A stretch of 64,000 nt of DNA from assembly GCA_016719295.1 (NCBI GenBank), contig JADKAF010000002.1, positions 62,001 through 126,000 of the forward strand, written 5' to 3'. The notes beneath the pieces were generated by a model. It was not told the origin of the DNA. It ran no database searches and was given only the letters and a program-made list of their open reading frames with translations. Shown piece by piece: positions 17,041-24,308 of this stretch (positions are counted from its first letter, which is position 1; each line of letters opens with the position of its first letter). The position numbers and the translations under genes were made by a program. The stretch comes from Planctomycetota bacterium (GTDB lineage: Bacteria > Planctomycetota > UBA1135 > JADKAF01).

Positions 17041-17640
17041 TCAGAGCAGCGGGCGCCGGCCTTCGAGGGCGTCTTGGAGCACGGCGCGGTTCAAGTGCTC
17101 GATCGAAGAGCCGGCGGGGATGCCACGCGCGAGACGCGTGATCTTGATCCCGGTCGGACGCAGAGCCTCCGCCAGGACGAGCGCCGTACCGTCGCCTTCG
17201 AAGTCGGGGTCGAGCGCCAGCACCAGCTCCTCGATGCCGCCGGCGCGAACGCGGGCGACGAGCTCCTCGATGCCGAGATGGCGCGGCTCGACGCCATCGG
17301 AAGGATTGAGCGCTCCCATCAGCACGTGGTAGCGCCCGCGATGAACGCCAGCGCGCTCGAACGCCTCGACGTCGCGCGGATCCTCCACGACCAGAAGCGT
17401 GGAGCTCGCGCGCTCGGGATCGGCGCAGATCTCGCAGCGCTCGGCGTCGGTGACGTTCTTGCAGTCGACGCAGCGACGCGTCTCGACGCGCGCATCGCGG
17501 ATCGCCCGCGCGAGGGCAACTGCCTCGGGGTGCGGGAGCTTCAGGATGTGCAGCGCGAGGCGCTCCGCGCTGCGCCGCCCGATACCGGGCAGCTTCTCGA
17601 GCTCGCGGACGAGCGCTTCGACCGAACGAGGAAAGCCCAT
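17041..17640 (-). CDS. recR: recombination mediator protein RecR
   Basis: 199 residues, normal length. The helix-hairpin-helix (LEKLPGIGRRSAERLAL), a zinc finger with C57, C60, C69 and C72, the Toprim segment (LLVVEDPRDVEAFERAG, DPDFEGDGTAL) and the C-terminal Walker-like tail are present. It acts with RecO and RecF to load RecA at gaps. It is the last gene of the dnaX-ybaB-recR group. Just past the stop TGA a short GCTGC/GCAGC hairpin can form with the stop codon in its loop. Confidence 0.97.
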   Translation of the reverse strand: MGFPRSVEALVRELEKLPGIGRRSAERLALHILKLPHPEAVALARAIRDARVETRRCVDCKNVTDAERCEICADPERASSTLLVVEDPRDVEAFERAGVHRGRYHVLMGALNPSDGVEPRHLGIEELVARVRAGGIEELVLALDPDFEGDGTALVLAEALRPTGIKITRLARGIPAGSSIEHLNRAVLQDALEGRRPLL

Positions 17641-17701
17641 GCTGTGAATGCGATGGCGAGGCGCGGAAAGGACAGCGAGGCGCGCTCGCGCCGGTTCGAG
17701 T

Positions 17702-18028
17702 TCAGCAATAGCCCGGAGGGACCATGCCGCCGGTGAGACGCTCGACTTGCTCCTGCTTCACGCGCGCGGCCTCGCGCTGCGCGGCAGAGACTGCCGCGAC
17801 GACGGCATCCTCGAGAGCGCCGACTTCGCGCGGATCGACGATGTCGCGGCGGATGCTGAGCCGCAAGAGCTCTCCTTGACCGGACACCACTGCGGTGACG
17901 ACGCCGCCTCCCGCCGAGGCTTCGATGCGCTTCTGCCCGAGCTCCTCCTGCATGCGCTGGAGACCGCGCTGCATTTCTTGGGCTTGGCGCAGGAGGCTGC
18001 CCATGTCTTGGAATCCACCGCTGGCCAT
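17702..18028 (-). CDS. ybaB: YbaB/EbfC family nucleoid-associated protein
   Basis: 108-residue homodimeric DNA-binding protein. It starts MASGGFQDMGSLLRQAQEMQ; the family core GGGVVTAVVSGQGELLRLSI and the C-terminal helix region AAVSAAQREAARVKQEQ are typical. It sits between dnaX and recR as in most bacteria. The ATG at 18028 is chosen by family length; the longer open frame upstream is non-family sequence. Confidence 0.93.
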   Translation of the reverse strand: MASGGFQDMGSLLRQAQEMQRGLQRMQEELGQKRIEASAGGGVVTAVVSGQGELLRLSIRRDIVDPREVGALEDAVVAAVSAAQREAARVKQEQVERLTGGMVPPGYC

Positions 18029-18363
18029 CGCTGGGCCTCCGCTGGGAGTCGTGCTCGATGAGGGAACGCGCGAGCGCCGACTTCGGCGCTCGGCGCGAGA
18101 ACGCGTGCTCCCGATCCCCTGACGGAACGCGCCGAGGCGCGACGGCAGCGGGAGCGGCGAGCTGAGGCTAGGGGACGCGGGGCACACGCGCCATGCCGAT
18201 CGCACTCGCTCGGAGAGCCAGCGCGGAGCAGCGCTGGAAAAGTACCGCTGAAGCGGCGAGTGCCGCAAGGCAGGACGACGACCGCGGGCTCGAGAGCTGT
18301 CGAGTCGAAGCGCGCTTCGCGGACGCACGACCCGCGGGTCGCGCGCGGGGCTGCGTCTCGTTC
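18029..18363 (-). other. dnaX-ybaB spacer, no gene seen
   Basis: This 335-bp gap is unusually wide for dnaX-ybaB. It contains inverted repeats (GAGCGCCG/CGGCGCTC, CCAGCGC/GCGCTGG and CGAAGCG/CGCTTCG) without U-tracts. I see no convincing coding sequence or promoter. Confidence 0.5.
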
Positions 18364-20115
18364 CTAGTCGATCTCCTCGCCATCGAACAGCTGCTTCGTG
18401 CGCTCGACGAGAGGATCGCTGGGGCGCTCGGCCCGCGGCGCGCGCTCGGGGGATGGAGCGGCGGAGCGCGGAGCGGGAGCACCGGGACGCGGTGCGCGCG
18501 AGGCTTCCGCGCTCGCGGAAGTGCTCGGCGGCGCGCTCGACGCTGGAGCACCGCCATCGAGCAAGAGCTTCGCCTGCGGCCCGAGCACCGCGCGCAAGCT
18601 CTCCTCGAGCAGCCGCCGGTTCTGCGGGTCGTCGAAGAGCACCAGATCGGTGAAGTCCGCCCCTCCAAGCGCGAGCGTCAGCTCCTGGCCGCTCCAGCGC
18701 AGCGGGGCCATCCGATCGGAGGCGACGGCGTGCAGCCCGCGATCGCGCCGTGCGAGTTCCTCGAGGAAGCGCGAGAAGAGCTCGGACTCGTCCTGCGGAC
18801 GCGGACGAGCCGAAGCCGACACGCCGCGGGAGCCTTCGCCAGTGGTGATCGCGGAGCTCGGGGGCGGAGTGCTCGCGCGCGGCGGCGCCGCCGCCGGACT
18901 CGAACGCGCGGGTGCGGCTCGCGGCACCGCCGCGGGGCCGGTCGGCACCGCGGCAGGAGCCTGCTCCAACCGACGCGCGATCGACTCGAGCGACGCGAGC
19001 CCGCGCAGGCGAGCGAAGCGCACGAGCGCGAGCTCGAGCACGAGGCGCGCGGCGCTGCCCGCGCGGCGCAGGTCGCCGCGCGCGCGCAAGAGCAGCGCGA
19101 GACCGGCGTCGATCCACTCGAGCGCATCGCCCTCGCTCTTCTCGACATCCGAGAGCAACGCGCTCCAAGCGGAGCGCTGCGCGGTCGGCACGGCCGAGAG
19201 CTCCGTGCTCGCGCCCAGAGCGCGAAGGAGGAGCAGCTCTCGGAGCGCCGCGGTCAGCTCGTCGATCAGGTCCTCTTCGCGCCGACCGCGCTCGAGCGAT
19301 TCGGCGATCGCGCGCAGCAGCGCGGCCGTGTCGCCCTTCTGCGCGAAGCCGAGCCAGGCCAGCGCCGCGGCGAGCCCCGAGCGTCCGCTCATGCGCTCGA
19401 AGTCCTCGAGCGAAGGGGCTCCCGGAGCCATGGAGAGGAGCTGATCCAGCATCGTCTGCGCGTCGCGCATCCCGCCGCGCGCGGCGGACGCGATCGCGAG
19501 AAGCACCTCGCGCGGGACCTCGCGGCCTTCGGCGTGCGCGACCTCCTCGAGCCGCTTCTCGATGTCCTCCTCGCGGATGCGATGGAACTCGTGGATCTGG
19601 CAGCGCGAGCGGATCGTCTCGGGAACCTTCTCCACCTCCGTCGTCGCGAAGAGGAACTTCACGTGCGGCGGCGGCTCCTCCAGCGTCTTCAACAGCGCGT
19701 TGAAGGCCTCGGAGGTGAGCTGGTGCACTTCGTCGATGATGTACACCTTGAAGCGCGAGCGCATCGGCGCGTAGCCGACCTGCTCGCGCAGCGCGCGGAT
19801 GTCGTCGATCTTGCGGTTGCTGGCGCCGTCGATCTCGACGACGTCGACGTCATTGCCCGCGGCGATGGCGCGGCAGCTATCGCAGGTGCCGCAGGGCGTG
19901 GCGGTCGGTCCGCTCGCGCTCTGGCAATTCAGCGCGGCAGCGAGGATGCGCGCGGTCGAGGTCTTGCCGACGCCACGCGGGCCCGTGAACAGGAAGGCGT
20001 GTCCGAGGCGGTTCTGCTCGATCGCGCCGCGCAGCACACGCGCCACGGCGTCCTGCCCGGTGAGCTCGGCAAAGCTCTTCGGGCGGTACTTGCGGGCGAG
20101 GACTTCGTAGCTCAT
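18364..20115 (-). CDS. dnaX: DNA polymerase III subunits gamma/tau
   Basis: 583-residue clamp-loader ATPase. It has Walker A GPRGVGKTST at 45-54, zinc cysteines C64, C75, C78 and C81, the Walker B region YIIDEVH near 126-131 and the sensor motif IRSRC at 188-192. A Pro/Ala-rich linker (about 400-450) leads to a C-terminal tau-like domain and a second low-complexity stretch. The ATG at 20115 gives the canonical MSYEVLARKYRPKSF; open frame further upstream runs through RNA genes and is not coding. No obvious A-rich slippery site for gamma production was noticed. It lies downstream of the SRP RNA gene, as in Bacillus. Confidence 0.96.
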   Translation of the reverse strand: MSYEVLARKYRPKSFAELTGQDAVARVLRGAIEQNRLGHAFLFTGPRGVGKTSTARILAAALNCQSASGPTATPCGTCDSCRAIAAGNDVDVVEIDGASNRKIDDIRALREQVGYAPMRSRFKVYIIDEVHQLTSEAFNALLKTLEEPPPHVKFLFATTEVEKVPETIRSRCQIHEFHRIREEDIEKRLEEVAHAEGREVPREVLLAIASAARGGMRDAQTMLDQLLSMAPGAPSLEDFERMSGRSGLAAALAWLGFAQKGDTAALLRAIAESLERGRREEDLIDELTAALRELLLLRALGASTELSAVPTAQRSAWSALLSDVEKSEGDALEWIDAGLALLLRARGDLRRAGSAARLVLELALVRFARLRGLASLESIARRLEQAPAAVPTGPAAVPRAAPARSSPAAAPPRASTPPPSSAITTGEGSRGVSASARPRPQDESELFSRFLEELARRDRGLHAVASDRMAPLRWSGQELTLALGGADFTDLVLFDDPQNRRLLEESLRAVLGPQAKLLLDGGAPASSAPPSTSASAEASRAPRPGAPAPRSAAPSPERAPRAERPSDPLVERTKQLFDGEEID

Positions 20116-20401
20116 CGCGCGGGACGCTCCGGTTGGATCCACACGCGAATCGTAGAGCCAAGCCCGCCGCGGGCGCTCGCTCTTCTTCCGGGCCAAGCGC
20201 GGAGCTGCGCGCGCGGCGCCTCGATCGGCCGCTTTCGGCTCCGCCGTGCTGCGATCCGCGACGCTGCCGTCCTTCGCTCTGTCTTCCGTCGCGCTGGGAA
20301 CTGCGGCGCTGGGATCTGCGACGTCGGAACCTGCGGCGTCGGGATTCGCGCGGTAGCGGCCGCGAGCGCGCGGCCACCGCCCTTCCGCCGTTGCAGAACC
20401 G
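20116..20401 (-). other. SRP RNA-dnaX spacer
   Basis: No coding sequence is convincing. It holds four 15-bp repeats (20293-20352) and a GGCCGCG/CGCGGCC hairpin (20358-20375) just downstream of the SRP RNA, a candidate terminator lacking a U-tract. Confidence 0.5.
20293..20352. repeat. four 15-bp tandem repeats between dnaX and the SRP RNA
   Basis: Imperfect units begin at 20293, 20308, 20323 and 20338, with the form GCTGGGAACTGCGGC. They lie downstream of the SRP RNA on its transcribed strand. The unit shares the GCTGGG string with the head of the longer hairpin arrays elsewhere in the window. Confidence 0.7.
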
Positions 20402-20537
20402 GCGGGGAGGGAGCGGAAGAGAGGCGGGCGCCCCGACAGCACACGAAACCGCATACTTATGGCTGCTCCGTTCCCGGCCTGACCAGGTTCGTACCGTCCC
20501 GTTGCGTCGGACCCGCCCCTCTTCCGCTCCCGCCGCC
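20402..20537 (-). ncRNA. ffs: signal recognition particle RNA (4.5S-like, small bacterial type)
   Basis: The minus strand reads ACCTGGTCAGGCC, then GGAACGGAGCAGCC (about 20461-20492), the conserved Ffh-binding domain IV with its asymmetric loop. Outside it, GGGAGCGGAAGAGG and the facing strand ending TCTTCCGCTCCC form a near-perfect 20-bp stem, giving the expected long hairpin. The ends are estimated from the outer pairing. It lies between tRNA-Ser and dnaX, the same place as scr in Bacillus (tadA-scr-dnaX). No Alu domain is evident. Confidence 0.88.
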
Positions 20538-20585
20538 CTCGTTCCGCTCCAGCCGCAAGGCTTTCAGCGTCAAGTGGACGGGAAA

Positions 20586-20676
20586 GTGGCGGAGAGAGAG
20601 GGATTCGAACCCTCGATACGGTTTCCCGTATACACGCTTTCCAAGCGTGCTCCTTCGGCCACTCGGACACCTCTCC
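20586..20676 (-). tRNA. tRNA-Ser(GGA)
   Basis: The 91-nt gene folds as a class II tRNA with a long variable arm. The anticodon loop is CTTGGAAAG with anticodon GGA, and the T arm is GAGGG-TTCGAAT-CCCTC. The discriminator is G, and the terminal CCA is encoded (20586-20588). It reads UCC and UCU codons. Confidence 0.95.
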
Positions 20677-20958
20677 GCGAGGAGCATTCTCGCCTCGGCT
20701 GCGCCGAGCCACCGCATCGATCGCCTCCACCGCCGGAGCGGTCGCCCTGAAGCAGGGAACTCTCCCGCCGCGGAGTGGACGCAAGTCAACACGGAGCGCA
20801 TCGACGCCGTCGTGGCTCCTGCTCAGTGCTCCGACGCTCGGGCGGCCAGCTCTCGCGAGAAGCACCGAGCTCTCGGAAGGGCTCGCGCTCGGGAGATCTC
20901 GCGCTCGAGAGCAGCGTGCTCGCCTGGGCGAGCTTCGCGAGCGCGGAGGAGGAAGAAG

Positions 20959-21049
<91 letters not shown>

Positions 21050-21148
21050 GCGGGGCTCTTCCTCTGGCGGCGCGCCAGCCACTGCAACCGCGGCGAGCTC
21101 GCGCTCCCGGCGGATCCAGCGGCCGCGTGCGGCCTTCGTCGAAGCGTA

Positions 21149-21676
21149 TCAAAGATCGTCTTCCAGAGGCGCGGCGCCTGAGGCAGCGCCGGGATCGCCT
21201 TGGCGCGCTTTCGCGCGTGCGCGGAGATCCCGGAAGAAGGTGGTCAGCAGCGAACGGCTCTCCTCGGCGCGAACTCCTTCCTCGATCGCGACGCGATGAT
21301 TCGCGCGCGGGTGATCGAGCAGCTCGGCCAAAGAACGCACGCCGCCGAACTTGGGATCGCGCGGCCCGAAGACGACCCGCTCCACGCGGGTCAGCAGCAG
21401 CGCTCCGCAGCACTGGAGACAAGGCTCCAAGGTGCAGTAGAGCGTCGTGCCTTCGAGGCGCTTCGCCCCGAGCTCGGTCAGCCCCTCGCGCAAGGCGAGG
21501 AGCTCGGCATGAGCCGTTGCGTCCCGCGCTGCCTCGCAGCGATTACGAGCCCGTGAGACGAGGCGCCCGCCTAGGACGAGCACCGCGCCGACCGGAACCT
21601 CGCCTTCCGCCGCGGCCCGTTCGGCCTCGGCGAGAGCGAGGAGCATCCAGCCGTCATCTTCGGCGGAAGCGCTCAA
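21149..21676 (-). CDS. tadA: tRNA adenosine(34) deaminase TadA
   Basis: Zinc deaminase converting A34 to inosine in tRNA-Arg(ACG). The active site HAE (H56, E58) and the PCxxC cysteines C86 and C89 (EPCLQC) are present, as are the WMLLALAEAERAAAEGEVPVGAVL start region and FGPRDPKFGG. The best start is uncertain. A TTG at 21676 keeps the conserved Trp-Met segment; an ATG at 21721 would overlap the tRNA-Arg gene by 9 bp; an ATG at 21646 would remove the Trp. Its own substrate tRNA-Arg(ACG) is the next gene upstream, probably on the same transcript. Confidence 0.92.
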   Translation of the reverse strand: MSASAEDDGWMLLALAEAERAAAEGEVPVGAVLVLGGRLVSRARNRCEAARDATAHAELLALREGLTELGAKRLEGTTLYCTLEPCLQCCGALLLTRVERVVFGPRDPKFGGVRSLAELLDHPRANHRVAIEEGVRAEESRSLLTTFFRDLRARAKARQGDPGAASGAAPLEDDL

Positions 21677-21712
21677 GATCGCTGCGGGACCGGTGCGGAA
21701 CGACCGGTCGGA

Positions 21713-21786
21713 TACGCCCATGAGGAGTCGAACCTCAAACCTCCTGATCCGTAGTCAGGTGCTCTATCCAATTGAGCTATGGGCGC
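21713..21786 (-). tRNA. tRNA-Arg(ACG)
   Basis: 74-nt tRNA with acceptor GCGCCCA paired to TGGGCGT (first pair G-U), D arm GCTC-AATTGGATA-GAGC, anticodon arm CCTGA-CTACGGA-TCAGG (anticodon ACG) and T arm GAGGT-TCGAC-TCCTC. CCA is not encoded, unlike the two Ser genes. It begins about 7 bp downstream of the predicted start of its promoter's transcript. It needs TadA to read CGC and CGA. Confidence 0.95.
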
Positions 21787-21799
21787 GAGGAGGGCGAAG

Positions 21800-21828
21800 T
21801 TTGTAAGGGGGCGAACCACGCGTGTCAA
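21800..21828 (-). promoter_or_regulatory. sigma70-type promoter of the tRNA-Arg/tadA cluster
   Basis: The minus strand shows TTGACA (21823-21828), a 17-bp spacer and TACAAA (21800-21805). Transcription would start near 21793, just before the mature tRNA-Arg 5' end, and could run through tadA, both tRNA-Ser, the SRP RNA and dnaX. Confidence 0.8.
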
Positions 21829-21868
21829 CGACTTCGTCCGGCTTCCTGGATCCGCACGCGGCGGCGAC

Positions 21869-21874
21869 TACAAT
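21869..21874 (+). promoter_or_regulatory. probable -10 element for the carbamoyltransferase gene
   Basis: TACAAT lies 42 bp upstream of the ATG at 21917. No good -35 hexamer stands 16-18 bp upstream, so the assignment is tentative. It would be back-to-back with the tRNA-Arg promoter. Confidence 0.4.
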
Positions 21875-21916
21875 CCCCACCCCTCCGAGCGCTCCACGCT
21901 GCCACCGAAGGACCCG

Positions 21917-22912
21917 ATGACCGCACCCCTTCACCTGATCTCGCTGAACGATCTGCCGCAGGCGGAGATCGAGAGCCTGCTCGTTCGCGCGCGCGACCTG
22001 AAGCGCGGCGACACGCAGCCCACGCTGCAGGGCAAGAGCTTGGGCCTCATCTTCTTCAACCCCTCGCTCCGCACCCGCACATCCTGCCAGGTCGCGATGT
22101 TCCAGCTCGGCGGGCAGACCGTGCTGCTCTCGTCCACCGCCGACTTCTGGGACCTGGAGACCCAGGAGGGCGCGATGATGGACGGCGAGAAGCCGGAGCA
22201 CGTGAAGGACGCGGCGCGCGTTCTCGCGCGCTACGTCGACGGCCTCGCGATCCGCACCGTGCGGGAGCCGGGTCCGCGCTACCGGGAGGATCGACGCGAC
22301 GAGGCGATCCATCTCTGGGCGCGGCACTCCACGGTGCCGGTGTTCAATCTGGAGTCGATGCTGTGGCATCCGCTCCAGGCGCTCGCCGACCTGCTCGCGA
22401 TGCGCGAGTCGCTGGGCTCGCTGCAGGGCAAGAAGCTCGCGCTGACCTGGACCGCGAACCCGCAGCCGCAGCAGGCCTCGGTGGCGAACAGCCTGCTCCT
22501 CGCCGCGGCCCGCTTCGGCATGGAGATCTCGATCGCGCACCCCGCGGGCTACGAGCTCGACGAGCAGCTCGTCGCCGAAGCGAAGAGCTCGACCAAGGTC
22601 CGCGAGTGCTTCTCCATGGCCGAGGGCGTGGAAGGCGCGGACGTGGTCTACGCGCGCTCTTGGGGCTCGCTCAAGCACTACGGCCAGCCGACCGTCGAGG
22701 CCGCGCAGCGGGGCAAGCTCCGCGATTGGATCGTGAATCGCGACCTCATGGCGCGCACGCGCGACGGCCGCTTCATGAACGCGATGCCGGTGCGCCGCAA
22801 CGTCGTGGTCACCGACGACGTGATCGACGGAGATCTCTCCCTCGTCTACGAGCAGGCGGAGAACCGGCTGCACACGCAGAAAGCCGTCCTCGAGCGCTTC
22901 CTGCGCACCTGA
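21917..22912 (+). CDS. N-acetylornithine (or N-succinylornithine) carbamoyltransferase-like protein
   Basis: 331-residue aspartate/ornithine transcarbamylase family member for arginine synthesis. The carbamoyl-phosphate loop is FFNPSLRTRTS (about 46-56). WHPLQALADL and the C-terminal VRRNVVVTDDVID resemble the acetyl- or succinylornithine type (AOTCase/SOTCase) more than ordinary OTCase. The usual HCLP loop reads NAMP at 288-291, so the cysteine common in OTCases is absent. The ATG at 21917 starts MTAPLHLISLNDLP, the typical family start; upstream frame overlaps tRNA-Arg. No other arg genes are adjacent. The acylation preference cannot be decided by eye. Confidence 0.82.
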   Translation: MTAPLHLISLNDLPQAEIESLLVRARDLKRGDTQPTLQGKSLGLIFFNPSLRTRTSCQVAMFQLGGQTVLLSSTADFWDLETQEGAMMDGEKPEHVKDAARVLARYVDGLAIRTVREPGPRYREDRRDEAIHLWARHSTVPVFNLESMLWHPLQALADLLAMRESLGSLQGKKLALTWTANPQPQQASVANSLLLAAARFGMEISIAHPAGYELDEQLVAEAKSSTKVRECFSMAEGVEGADVVYARSWGSLKHYGQPTVEAAQRGKLRDWIVNRDLMARTRDGRFMNAMPVRRNVVVTDDVIDGDLSLVYEQAENRLHTQKAVLERFLRT

Positions 22913-22931
22913 TCCGAGGATCGCCGTGCGG

Positions 22932-22992
22932 CGGGTCTCCGTGCAGTTGGCCTCGGGGCAGCTGGTCTCCGGGCAGCTGGTCTCAGAGCCAG
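22932..22992. repeat. four 15/16-bp repeats between convergent genes, including the SDR stop codon
   Basis: Units end at successive CAG steps: 22932-22946, 22947-22961, 22962-22976 and 22977-22992. The plus-strand form is CTGGTCTCCGGGCAG, and the last unit contains the stop codon of the SDR gene (22983-22985). CAGCTGGTCTC is close to the AGCTGGTC head of the dnaE array. Confidence 0.75.
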
Positions 22993-23987
22993 CCGCGCTC
23001 GCGGTACCACGCCGCCGTCGCCGCGAGCCCCGCCTTCCAGTCGATGGTCGAAGCGAACCCGAGCTCGGTGCGCGCGCGCGCGCCCGTGCAAGTCCACGCG
23101 GCCGCCGCGAGCTCGCGCAGCTTGTCGCGGCTGAGCTCGGGCGCCTTCTTGCGCAGCCGGCCGACGAGCTCGCTGCCGAGCGCGACTCCCGCCGCGAGCA
23201 GTCTCGGCACGCGCAGGACGCGAGCCCGCCGTCCGAGTGCCGCGGCGATGACGTCGATCACCTCCGCGAACGAAGGAGCTCCTTCGCCGGTGAGGAAGTA
23301 GCACCGGCCGCTCGGCACCTCGCGCTCGAGGAGCAGCGCCAGTCCTCGCGCGAGATCCGCGGCATGGACGAGCGAGAGCTCGATCTGCGGATCCCCGGGG
23401 AAGGGCGCCCAGCCAGCGCGCGCCATCTTGAAGAAGGCGAACGTTGCGCGATCTCCGGGCCCGTAGACCGCCGGCGGGCGCGCGATGGCGACCCGCAGTC
23501 GATCGCAGCGCCTCAGAGCCTCGAGCTCGCCTTCGCGCTTGCTGATCCCGTACCAGGAGACCGGCGCCTCGACGTCGGTCTCGGCGCGCGGCGCACCGGG
23601 GCGCGAAGGTCCGGCGGCGGCGAGGGACGAGACGAGCACCACGCGCGGCGGGTCGCTCTGGCGCAGAGCAGCGTCGAGGAGCAGAGCGGTGCCGGCCGCG
23701 TTCACCGCGCGGAACTCGGCGAGGTCGCGCGCGGTGATGAGCCCCGCGAGGTGCAGCACCGCATCACAGCCGCGGAGCGCCTCGGCCAGCCCTTCGGCGG
23801 AGCGGAGGTCTCCAGAGCAGAGCTCGAGCGCCGCGGGATCGAGCCCCGCGGCCTCCAGCTCCGCCCGGCGCGACTCGGCGCGCGCCGGGCTGCGCACCAG
23901 CGCTCGCACGCGATGCCCTCGGCGCACGAGCTCGGGCAAGGCGAAGCCGCCGACGAATCCGGTGATCCCGGTGGAGAAGACGAGCAT
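22983..23987 (-). CDS. NAD(P)-dependent SDR-family epimerase/dehydratase
   Basis: 334-residue extended short-chain dehydrogenase. The nucleotide loop is STGITGFVGG (GxxGxxG at 7-13), the NAG-like segment is HLAGLI, the catalytic Ser is near 120 (VLVSSLA), and Tyr146/Lys150 are in WYGISKREGE. The ATG at 23987 has AAGGGA upstream; earlier in-frame ATG codons add Arg-rich non-family sequence. It is transcribed divergently from the SPT-like gene over a 321-bp shared region. In Caulobacter an atypical epimerase-like SDR (CerR) reduces 3-ketodihydrosphingosine beside spt; that role here is inference from context. Sugar epimerase or 3-beta-HSD-like activity is the alternative. Confidence 0.7.
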   Translation of the reverse strand: MLVFSTGITGFVGGFALPELVRRGHRVRALVRSPARAESRRAELEAAGLDPAALELCSGDLRSAEGLAEALRGCDAVLHLAGLITARDLAEFRAVNAAGTALLLDAALRQSDPPRVVLVSSLAAAGPSRPGAPRAETDVEAPVSWYGISKREGELEALRRCDRLRVAIARPPAVYGPGDRATFAFFKMARAGWAPFPGDPQIELSLVHAADLARGLALLLEREVPSGRCYFLTGEGAPSFAEVIDVIAAALGRRARVLRVPRLLAAGVALGSELVGRLRKKAPELSRDKLRELAAAAWTCTGARARTELGFASTIDWKAGLAATAAWYRERGWL

Positions 23988-24308
23988 GAGGTCCCTTGGC
24001 GGGTCCGCCGACGGAGCGGAGCCGCGAGTTCCTAACGCGAAGCGCCGCCGCGTCAAGATCGCGCACCCGTCCGGATCCCTCCACGGGTTGACATGGCCTC
24101 CGCAGAGCCCCTACACTCCGCCCCTTCGCAGGTAGCGGGTCGCCGCGCCTGCCGTCACCGGCGTCCGATCCGCCGGGCTCCCGTCGCCGAGGCCCCCTCC
24201 ACCGTTGCTTGCGCGTGCTCCCGCGGTCGATCCCGGCCGCCCGACGCCTGCTCGAGCCGCCTCCGAGGGACCCCTGCGAGCGGATCCAACGCTGGAGACC
24301 CTGCCCAA
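23988..24308. other. divergent intergenic region between the SDR and SPT-like genes
   Basis: 321 bp without a convincing gene. It contains a good plus-strand promoter (24088-24117) and a leader of about 185 nt before the GTG start. No clear operator palindrome was found. The Arg/Ser-rich open frame through the leader looks like an artefact of base composition. Confidence 0.5.
24088..24117 (+). promoter_or_regulatory. sigma70-type promoter of the SPT-like gene
   Basis: TTGACA at 24088-24093, an 18-bp spacer and TACACT at 24112-24117. The predicted start near 24124 leaves a long leader of about 185 nt. Confidence 0.7.

Noticed and set aside
24093..24308. N-terminal extension of the SPT-like protein
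   Set aside because: It would begin inside the promoter; sequence is Arg/Pro/Ser-rich and unlike the family, while GTG at 24309 gives the normal start.
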